Part shown: positions 56,552-64,000 of the stretch, one piece after another
Layout: every line of letters begins with the position of its first letter
Position numbering within the stretch: the first letter of the stretch is position 1
DNA from: CAVVNP01 sp963800235
GTDB lineage: Bacteria > Actinomycetota > Acidimicrobiia > Acidimicrobiales > Iamiaceae
Assembly (NCBI GenBank): GCA_963800235.1
Contig: CAWDAD010000003.1
Location: 248,001 to 312,000 of the forward strand
Length of the DNA: 64,000 bases
Reading direction: 5' to 3'
Made by a program: the position numbers and the translations under genes
The notes under the pieces: generated by a model
What the model saw: only the letters and a program-made list of their open reading frames with translations
Database searches by the model: none
What the model was told of the DNA's origin: nothing

Positions 56552-59317
56552 TCAGCCGGGGACGGCGACCTCGGTGTCGCTCGGGTCGGGGGCCGCCCGG
56601 CCGCGCCGGCCGCGACGCCTGGTCTTCGGCGCCACGCCGCTGGCCAGGAGCTCCTCGACCCGCTCCTGCTCCTCGGGGCTGACCGTCCGCCCGTCCCGAC
56701 CGACCAGGTCGAAGGTGTCGAGGGCGCGCCCGTCGTGGCTGGTCAGGGTTGCCGCCCGCACGTCGATGCCGGCCGCCGCGAAGGCGGTGGCGACCGCGGC
56801 CAGCAGCCCCGGCTGCTCGGGGGCGCTCACCTCGCACACCGCGTGCCACGGCGAGGCGTGCTCGTCGAGCTCGAGGGACACGCCCTCGACCGGGGCCGAA
56901 CCGGGAGGTCGGGCCAGCGCCGCCGCCGCCGCCCCGGCGAGCGCGTCGGCGTCGGGTCGGTCGCCGCCGGCCACCCGGAAGGACTGCAGCGAGGCGCCGT
57001 CGGGCCAGGTGGCGAGCAGTGCCCGGCGGACGTCGAGGCCGGCGTCGGAGAGGGCGCGGGCGCTGGCCGCCAGCAGGCCGTGGCGGTCGCGGGCCACGAA
57101 CTGGACGTCCCAGCTGCCCGCCACCGACTGGTCGACGTGCACCCGCAGCCGGCCCCGGCCCGGGAGCGGGTCGAGCAGGGCGGCGTGGGCCGCGACCTGG
57201 GCCGGTGGCTCGCGCAGCACGTAGCCGGCGGGGGCGGCGATGACCCGGCTCACCGCCGCCGACGAGCCGGCCAGCGGCACCGCGGCCCGCCGGCGCTCGG
57301 CGGCGAGGTCGCGCCGGACGGCGTCGGCCTCCTCACCCGCCAGCGTCAGCGAGAGCAGCTCGTAGAGCGCCCGCAGGCGCGCCCGCTCCCACGGCTCGCG
57401 CTCGGCGCCCAGCAGCTCGCTCAGGACGTACAGGGCGCGGGCCCGGTCGACCGATCCGAGGTGGGCGGCCAGCTGGCGGACCGTGCCCTCCTCGGTGCCG
57501 CGCGACCGGCGGGAGGCGGCCCACAGCAGGTAGCGGTCCTGCACCAGGCCCGTGACAGCGTCGCGTCCGGCCTCATCCATCCCGAGCCGGGTGGTCACCG
57601 TCCGGGCGTCGCCGACCGGGTCGGCGGCGGCGTCGAGGGCCTCGGCCAGCAGCAGGCCCAGCAGGAGCCGGTCCGGGTGGTCGAGCAGCTGCGCCTCCTG
57701 GGCGACGGGGTCGTCGCCGTCGAGGCGGCGGAGGACGCCCAGCGAAGGGAACCGGTACGCCCCCTCGACGTCGACGAGCAGCGGGTCCCGGGCCCGGGCT
57801 CGCAGCGCCCGGCCCAGCGGCGGGAGGGCGGCGTCGATCACCCCCGAGGCGTCGAGGAAGCGCCACGACCGGGCGTTGCCCCGCTCGATCACGTCGAGCA
57901 GCAGCTCGCGGTCCTCCGCCGACCAGGGGTCCGACCTGGCCGCCACCGATCCATCCTCGGCGGCGGCGACCAGCCACGAGACCAGCCGCGTGGCCGGCCG
58001 GGCGTAGGCGGCGGCCACCGCCGCCTGCAGTGCCAGCGGCAGGGCCTCGGACCCGGGTGGTCGGGCCACCAGCCCGATCTCGCCGTCGACCACCTGGGTC
58101 CAGGAGTCGGGCGGCGCGCCGGACCGCTCGTCGGTCCCGGCGTCGAGCTGCTCGCGCTCCTTGGCCTGCATGGCCCGGTAGCGCAGCTTCAGCAGCTGGG
58201 GGGTCGCCAGGGTCGTGATCAGCACGACGAGCAGCAGCGACGCGTAGATGTCCGCGTCGAGCACGTGGTCGGCCAGGCCGATGGTGGCGAAGATCAGCCC
58301 GACCTCGCCGCGGGGCAGCATGCCGATGCCGATCAGCACCTTGTCGCCAGGGGTGCCGGCGGCGCCGAGCGACGCCACCAGCTTGCCGATGACGGCCACC
58401 ACCAGCAGGGCGGCGGCGATGCCGAGGACCGACGGCTTGCCGAAGGCGCTGATGTCGGCGTCGATGCCGATGGAGAGGAAGAAGACGGGGATGAAGAGGT
58501 GGCCGACCGGGGCCAGCTCGGTGCGGATGCGCTCGGACTGGTCCGTGCGGCCGAGGGCGAGTCCGGCGACGAAGGCGCCGACGATGGGGGCGAGCTGCGC
58601 CTTGTCGGCCAGCTCGGCGAAGCCGAGGGCGAAGGCGAACGCCAGCCCGAGCATGGTGCCGGTCGAGCGGCTGAGCCGGGCGATGCCCCGGAACAGCCCC
58701 GGCACCAGCTTCACGCCCACCAGGGTTCCGACGACGAGGAACCCGATGGCGACGGCCACCAGGCTGCCGACCGAGAGGGCGTCGACCGATCCCTCGGTGA
58801 CCAGTCGGACGACGACGGTGAGGACCACCAGGCCCATGACGTCGTCGGCCACCGCGGCGCCGAGCACGACCCGGGCCTCGGTGGTGTTGAAGGCCCGCAG
58901 GTCGCCGAAGACGCGGGCGGTGATGCCGACGCTGGTCGCGGTGAGGGCGGCGCCGATGAAGAGCGAGGTGTTGAAGTCGTCGCCGGCGAAGGCCTCCATG
59001 GCGAGGAGGCCGAGCACCATCGGCGCGACCACCCCGATGGTGGCCACGCTGATCGAGGCCCGCCCGACCTTGGTCAGCTCGCCCAGGTCCATCTCCATGC
59101 CGACGTCGAGCAGGAGGAGGATGACGCCGATCTCGCCGAGGGTGCGCAGCACCTCGTCGCCCCGGCCGACCAGCCCGAGCAGGCTGGGGCCGATCAGGAT
59201 GCCGGCCAGGATCTCGCCGACCACCGCCGGGACCCCGATGCGTTCGGCCCCCTCGGCCGCCAGCTTGGCGGCCACCAGGACGATGAGGATGTCGAGCAGG
59301 ATCTTGCTGATGTCCAC
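56552..59317 (-). CDS. CPA2 cation/proton antiporter fused to GlnD-like HD-derived and two ACT domains
   Basis: A 921-aa fusion. Residues about 1-395: a KefB/CPA2 antiporter, with GVPAVVGEILAGILIGPSLLG, GVILLLLDVGMEMDL, TATSVGITARVFGDL, the transport-core acid pair VADDVMGLVVL, and LAPIVGAFVAGLALG. From about 470-680: helices matching the HD/uridylyl-removing region of GlnD (DPLLVDVEGAYRFPS, PDRLLLGLLLAEAL where GlnD has an HD pair, DAVTGLVQDRYLLW). APAGYVLREPPAQVAAHAALL is the GlnD-type linker. ACT domain 1 is about 736-785 (RDRHGLLAASARALSDAGLDV), ACT 2 about 826-880 (PEQPGLLAAVATAFAAAGIDV, LDTFDLVGRDG). Likely a plasma-membrane antiporter gated by an amino acid such as glutamine. It follows amt on the same strand. 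Confidence 0.88.
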   Translation of the reverse strand: MDISKILLDILIVLVAAKLAAEGAERIGVPAVVGEILAGILIGPSLLGLVGRGDEVLRTLGEIGVILLLLDVGMEMDLGELTKVGRASISVATIGVVAPMVLGLLAMEAFAGDDFNTSLFIGAALTATSVGITARVFGDLRAFNTTEARVVLGAAVADDVMGLVVLTVVVRLVTEGSVDALSVGSLVAVAIGFLVVGTLVGVKLVPGLFRGIARLSRSTGTMLGLAFAFALGFAELADKAQLAPIVGAFVAGLALGRTDQSERIRTELAPVGHLFIPVFFLSIGIDADISAFGKPSVLGIAAALLVVAVIGKLVASLGAAGTPGDKVLIGIGMLPRGEVGLIFATIGLADHVLDADIYASLLLVVLITTLATPQLLKLRYRAMQAKEREQLDAGTDERSGAPPDSWTQVVDGEIGLVARPPGSEALPLALQAAVAAAYARPATRLVSWLVAAAEDGSVAARSDPWSAEDRELLLDVIERGNARSWRFLDASGVIDAALPPLGRALRARARDPLLVDVEGAYRFPSLGVLRRLDGDDPVAQEAQLLDHPDRLLLGLLLAEALDAAADPVGDARTVTTRLGMDEAGRDAVTGLVQDRYLLWAASRRSRGTEEGTVRQLAAHLGSVDRARALYVLSELLGAEREPWERARLRALYELLSLTLAGEEADAVRRDLAAERRRAAVPLAGSSAAVSRVIAAPAGYVLREPPAQVAAHAALLDPLPGRGRLRVHVDQSVAGSWDVQFVARDRHGLLAASARALSDAGLDVRRALLATWPDGASLQSFRVAGGDRPDADALAGAAAAALARPPGSAPVEGVSLELDEHASPWHAVCEVSAPEQPGLLAAVATAFAAAGIDVRAATLTSHDGRALDTFDLVGRDGRTVSPEEQERVEELLASGVAPKTRRRGRRGRAAPDPSDTEVAVPG

Positions 59318-59428
59318 GGGGGTGGGCTCCAGGCTTCGTGGCGGGCGGACGGTCGGGCGGACGGACGGTCGGTCGTTCGGTCGGGTCGGGTTCAGGTTGC
59401 GGTCAGGGACGGTCCTCGCCGGACGCGG

Positions 59429-59466
59429 CAGATCGGGGCCGACCGGTCGTGGTCGGCCCCGATCTG
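59429..59466. terminator. Strong 16-bp hairpin between amt and the antiporter gene
   Basis: CAGATCGGGGCCGACC (59429-59444) pairs perfectly with its complement at 59451-59466 across a 6-nt loop. It begins 14 bp after the amt stop. A terminator, or a processing/attenuation structure that sets the amt to antiporter ratio. Confidence 0.7.
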
Positions 59467-59480
59467 TCCGGGATCCGGGA

Positions 59481-61010
<1,530 letters not shown>

Positions 61011-61178
61011 GGCGTACCCCCTCGCGCCGCTGGGGACTGAAGCGGTAGACGGCCCATGAACGTCCACTCCCATTGTTCGAGGGCCGCCTTCGACGACCCG
61101 TCCGTGTGTGACGTGGGCACGCTAAGAACGCGTCATGTCCGGTCAATATCCACTCGATGAACGGCTCTGGTCCACTTC

Positions 61179-61196
61179 CTGACCGATTTCTGACCG
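61179..61196. promoter_or_regulatory. 11-bp-spaced direct repeat, OmpR-type operator candidate
   Basis: CTGACCG-ATTT-CTGACCG: two identical 7-bp words starting 11 bp apart (61179 and 61190), the one-turn spacing used by tandem-binding PhoB/OmpR/PhoP-type regulators. It lies about 80 bp upstream of a response regulator of that family, so autoregulation is likely. Confidence 0.55.
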
Positions 61197-61263
61197 GGTG
61201 GGTCCCCCTGGAAGAAGTCCGTAAGACGCGGGCGGGTCCGGCGAGGCGGGCCCCGCTCCTCCC

Positions 61264-61269
61264 TACGCT
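61264..61269 (+). promoter_or_regulatory. -10 element (TACGCT) of the response-regulator gene
   Basis: TACGCT, 6 nt before ATG 61276. Confidence 0.55.
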
Positions 61270-61275
61270 TCGGCC

Positions 61276-61968
61276 ATGGCCGGGGACCGCCAGGCGCACG
61301 TGCTCGTGGCCGAGGACGACCGGGGCGTGCGCGAGTCGCTGACCCGCAGCCTCCGGCTCGAGGGCTACGACGTCGAGGCGGTGACCGACGGCCAGCAGGC
61401 GGTCGACGCCGCCGCGGCCCGGCGCCCGGACGTGGCGATCCTCGACGTGATGATGCCGAACGTCGACGGCCTCACCGCCTGCCGCAGCCTGCGGGCCGCC
61501 CACCACGACCTGCCGATCCTCCTCCTGACGGCGCGCCACGAGATCGGCGACCGCGTCGCCGGCCTCGACGCCGGCGCCGACGACTACCTGGTCAAGCCCT
61601 TCGCCATGGCCGAGCTGGCCGCCCGGCTCCGGGCGCTGCTGCGCCGCTCGAGCCTCTCGGGCGCCGACCGGGTCATCGAGGTCGAGGACCTCCGCCTCGA
61701 CCCGTCGGCCCGGCAGGCCTGGCGCGGCGACCGCAGCCTCGAGCTGACCAAGACCGAGTTCGACCTGCTCGAGCTGCTCATGTTCAACGCCGGCCTGGTG
61801 CTGTCCCGGGAGACGATCTACAGCGAGATCTGGGGCTACGACTTCGAGACCACCTCCCGCTCGCTCGACGTGTACGTCGGCTACCTGCGCCAGAAGACCG
61901 AGGCCGAGGGCGAGCCCCGCCTCGTGCACACGGTCCGGGGGGTGGGCTACGTGGTGCGGGCGGCGTGA
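61276..61968 (+). CDS. OmpR/PhoB-type response regulator (MprA-like)
   Basis: A 230-aa response regulator. Receiver domain: VLVAEDDRGVRESLTRSLR (acid pair), phospho-Asp in VAILDVMMPNVDG, LLLTARHE, and Lys in YLVKPFAM. C-terminal winged helix: LELTKTEFDLLELLM, IWGYDFETTSRSLDVYVGYLRQKTEA, LVHTVRGVGYVVR. It overlaps the kinase start (GTGA), a standard RR-HK pair. Promoter TACGCT at 6 nt; an 11-bp-spaced CTGACCG repeat lies farther upstream. Confidence 0.95.
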   Translation: MAGDRQAHVLVAEDDRGVRESLTRSLRLEGYDVEAVTDGQQAVDAAAARRPDVAILDVMMPNVDGLTACRSLRAAHHDLPILLLTARHEIGDRVAGLDAGADDYLVKPFAMAELAARLRALLRRSSLSGADRVIEVEDLRLDPSARQAWRGDRSLELTKTEFDLLELLMFNAGLVLSRETIYSEIWGYDFETTSRSLDVYVGYLRQKTEAEGEPRLVHTVRGVGYVVRAA

Positions 61969-63380
61969 CGCTCCGGTGGCAGATCGCGCTGGCCCTGGCG
62001 GTGATCGCCGGCCTGGTGGGCTCCGCCGCCGCCACGGGGTCGTACCTGACCACGGCCCAGCGGCTCCGCTCGAACGTCGACGACTCGCTGGTGGCCACCG
62101 CGACGACCCTCACCACGGGCGGCAACGGGCGCGACGGCGACCGCCGCCGGGGCCCCGGCGGGTGCCCCGAGCCCGGGCTCCTGCAGCCCGCCTCGGCGGC
62201 CCAGCTCGTCACCGAGGAGGAGCAGGTCACCTCGTGCCTCACCGGTGCGCCGGTCCTTCCGGTGCCGGACGAGGACCAGGAGCCGCCGTCGGGCAGCGTG
62301 CAGCTGCGCACCGTGTCCGTCGACGGCCGCTCCTACCGGGTGGCCACCGCCCGGTGGCCCGAGGGCGGCGTCATCGAGATCGGCCGCGACCTCGACGAGG
62401 CGACCCGCGTCCTGCGGACCCTCCGCCTGCAGCTGGCGCTGATCACCCTGCTCGGCGTGGCGCTGGCCTCGCTCGGTGGCTGGCTGCTCGCCAACCGCCT
62501 GGTCCGCCCGGTGGTCGGGCTGCGCGACGCCGCCGAACGCATCGCCGACACCCAGGACCTGTCGACGCCGGTCCCCGGCGGCGGGTCCGGCGAGGTGGGC
62601 AGCCTGGCTGCCAGCTTCACCGCCATGGTCACCGCGCTGCGCCGCTCCCGCGACCAGCAGCAGCGGCTGGTCGACGACGCCAGCCACGAGATGCGCACAC
62701 CGCTCACCAGCCTGACCACCAACCTCGAGCTGCTCCACCGGCTCGAGCAGCTGCCGCCCGACGAGCGCCGGGAGGTGCTGGCGGCGGTGCAGCTCGACGT
62801 CCACGAGCTGACCCACCTCCTGACCGAGCTGGTCGAGCTGGCCACGGATCGCTCGGCGGACGACGAGCCGGTCGAGCCGGTCGACCTGGTCGATGTCGCC
62901 GAGCAGGTGGCGCAGCGGGCCGCCCGGCGCTCGGGCCGGTCGATCCGCGTCGTGGAGGACGGTCCGGCCGGCGGCGGGCCCGTCGACGACGCCGCCCCCG
63001 GTGGCGCCCCTGCCGGAACCGGAACCGGAGCCGGAACCGGGGAGGCGACCCTGGTGCCGGCCCGACCCCACATGATCGAGCGGGCCGTCTCGAACCTCGT
63101 CGAGAACGCGGTGAAGTACAGCCCGGAGGGGAGCCCGGTCGAGGTCCACGTCGCCGGCGGCCGGCTGGAGGTGCGCGACCACGGCGCCGGCATCGCCGAG
63201 CACGACCAGGCCCTGGTGTTCGAGCGGTTCTACCGATCGGTCGAGTCGCGGTCCGAGCCCGGCTCAGGTCTCGGGCTGGCCATCGTCCGCCAGATCGTCG
63301 ACCGCCACGGCGGCCGGGTCTGGGCCGGCACCCACCCCGACGGGGGCGGGGTCGTCGGGTTCGAGCTGCCCGCCCGCTGA
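61965..63380 (+). CDS. Sensor histidine kinase (MprB-like)
   Basis: A 471-aa membrane sensor kinase. First helix LALAVIAGLVGSAAATGSYL, an extracytoplasmic sensor loop of about 120 aa with two Cys (CPEP, SCLTG), second helix LALITLLGVALASLGGWLLA, HAMP (NRLVRPVVGLRDAAERIAD), H-box DDASHEMRTPLTSL, N-box NLVENAVKYSPEG, G-boxes VRDHGAGI and GSGLGLAIV. Between H- and N-boxes is an unusual Ala/Gly/Thr-rich insert (GTGTGAGTG). Overlaps the response regulator by 4 nt. Confidence 0.95.
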   Translation: MTLRWQIALALAVIAGLVGSAAATGSYLTTAQRLRSNVDDSLVATATTLTTGGNGRDGDRRRGPGGCPEPGLLQPASAAQLVTEEEQVTSCLTGAPVLPVPDEDQEPPSGSVQLRTVSVDGRSYRVATARWPEGGVIEIGRDLDEATRVLRTLRLQLALITLLGVALASLGGWLLANRLVRPVVGLRDAAERIADTQDLSTPVPGGGSGEVGSLAASFTAMVTALRRSRDQQQRLVDDASHEMRTPLTSLTTNLELLHRLEQLPPDERREVLAAVQLDVHELTHLLTELVELATDRSADDEPVEPVDLVDVAEQVAQRAARRSGRSIRVVEDGPAGGGPVDDAAPGGAPAGTGTGAGTGEATLVPARPHMIERAVSNLVENAVKYSPEGSPVEVHVAGGRLEVRDHGAGIAEHDQALVFERFYRSVESRSEPGSGLGLAIVRQIVDRHGGRVWAGTHPDGGGVVGFELPAR

Positions 63381-64000
63381 TCGGACGACGGCGTCGCGGT
63401 CGGGTCGGGCCCAGAGGAGGAGCGCCACGAGGGCGGCGGCCACCACGGGCATGGCGCGGGCCGGTGCCAGCCGCAGCGGCGCCTCGACCAGGCGCGAGGC
63501 CGGCGAGACGTAGAGGAGCTGGAACCAGACGGCCAGGCCCAGCCCGATGGCGGCGAGGCGCGCCCGGCAGAGCGCCAGCAGCGGGATCACCATGGCCGGG
63601 TACCAGGCCAGGGAGTAGTTGGTGGTGACCAGGTAGACGACGGTGGCCGCCACGGCCAGCTCGGCGGGGTCGACCCGGTGCCGCCACCGCCACACCACCG
63701 CCCCGAAGACGGCCAGGGCGAGCACCGCGGCGACCAGCTGGCGCTGGTGGGCATCGGTGGCGACCGACGGGACCGTCCGCCCCAGCTCGTGGGCGGTGGT
63801 GGCCACCCACGACGCCCACGAACCGCGCGAGAGCTGGGTGCCCTGCGCCTGCAGCGGCCCGACGGCGAGGGTGCCACCGAACAGCAGGTACCCGACCCCC
63901 ACCACGCCGGCCCCGGGCAGCGCGACGCGGACCGCGTCACGCCATCGTCGGAGGAGCACCAGGGCGAGCAGGACGGCACCGACGGCGGGCAGCGCCGTCA
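63264..64000 (-). CDS. Multi-pass membrane glycosyltransferase-like protein (C-terminal part)
   Basis: The frame is open through the window edge, so only the C-terminal ~245 residues are seen. At least six hydrophobic segments occur (GVVGVGYLLFGGTLAVG, LVAAVLALAVFGAVVW, AVAATVVYLVTTNYSLAWYPAMVIPLLAL, MPVVAAALVALLLW), a style seen in GT-C/GT87-type mannosyltransferases such as DUF2029 proteins. The TTNYSLAWYP stretch resembles that family's late loop, but identity is not certain. The stop lies inside the kinase gene on the opposite strand (117-bp convergent overlap). Confidence 0.6.
   Translation of the reverse strand, partial: TALPAVGAVLLALVLLRRWRDAVRVALPGAGVVGVGYLLFGGTLAVGPLQAQGTQLSRGSWASWVATTAHELGRTVPSVATDAHQRQLVAAVLALAVFGAVVWRWRHRVDPAELAVAATVVYLVTTNYSLAWYPAMVIPLLALCRARLAAIGLGLAVWFQLLYVSPASRLVEAPLRLAPARAMPVVAAALVALLLWARPDRDAVVRSAGGQLEPDDPAPVGVGAGPDPAAVAVDDLADDGQPET

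Noticed and set aside
61011..61275. GlnR binding site in the amt promoter
   Set aside because: I looked for the alternating GTnAC/GAAAC pattern and did not find a convincing copy; only the CTGACCG pair was clear.
63264..63959. Membrane protein starting at GTG 63959
   Set aside because: The hydrophobic frame continues to the window edge (another helix lies upstream), so that GTG is internal and the gene is truncated by the window.

Overview
The window is very GC-rich (roughly 70-75 %), densely packed chromosomal DNA with strong G/C third-position bias, one tRNA gene, no rRNA, and no recognisable prophage, transposase or CRISPR array. Gene content points to an actinobacterium, most likely class Acidimicrobiia (Iamia/Ilumatobacter-like). 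The pointers are a bL37-type mini ribosomal protein, an RmuC/RsmI/YchF housekeeping block, a DUF35-thiolase pair, several crotonases, a BTAD regulator, SCO6745-family proteins and an MprAB-like two-component pair. The taxonomic placement is inference. At least 18 starts are preceded by TAnnnT with only a 6-9 nt gap, a pattern expected of leaderless transcripts. I used it to choose several starts.

Layout: 1-6027 reads mainly leftward (rmuC, HNH protein, small conserved protein, then ychF, Usp-like protein, DUF192, rsmI, GNAT) and ends in a 559-bp intergenic region holding two different palindrome-bearing tandem repeats. 6028-15062 has a stand-alone NuoF-like flavoprotein, a polysaccharide deacetylase lipoprotein, a PolX-like PHP protein, an aldo/keto reductase, a SCO6745-family protein, a tautomerase and a 989-aa BTAD-NTPase regulator. 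15082-21292 holds a bL37 mini-gene nested in the 5' end of a prolyl oligopeptidase ORF, a zinc-ribbon Ser/Thr kinase, a DUF4349 protein, a DUF983 protein and tRNA-Pro. 21399-27685 carries a lipoprotein, a frameshifted VOC gene, an enoyl-CoA hydratase, a di-iron ferritin-like protein with its TetR regulator and a clear operator, ArfB and a PfkB sugar/nucleoside kinase. 27752-32060 has a PepN-type aminopeptidase, a frameshifted metallophosphoesterase and a small cation transporter.

32080-40533 is a leftward operon. It starts with one 1320-aa protein that fuses both permeases and both ATPases of a branched-chain-amino-acid-type ABC importer, followed by its binding protein, a 3Fe-4S ferredoxin, its reductase, a YhhN membrane enzyme and a DUF4333 lipoprotein. 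40636-53298 has a GNAT protein, a second SCO6745 paralogue, an OafA-SGNH acyltransferase, an SDR, a DUF3089 lipoprotein, a metal-binding lipoprotein followed by a Fur-family regulator, a PfpI protein, a crotonase, hydrolases and a TauE exporter. 53370-56446 has the DUF35/thiolase pair, a mycoredoxin, two divergent sigma-factor genes and an STAS-like gene overlapping one of them antisense.

The most interesting locus is 56552-61010: an ammonium transporter (Amt) followed on the same strand by a 921-aa protein. The latter joins a CPA2 cation/proton antiporter to the C-terminal half of GlnD: a degenerate HD/uridylyl-removing domain that has lost its HD residues, plus two ACT domains. No PII gene lies beside amt. 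I propose a nitrogen-status-gated antiporter, which I do not know as a described system. The window closes with an OmpR-type response regulator carrying an 11-bp-spaced direct-repeat box in its promoter, its sensor kinase, and the 3' part of a membrane glycosyltransferase-like gene. Two genes carry apparent single-base insertions; each makes a long, misleading ORF that runs into the next gene.
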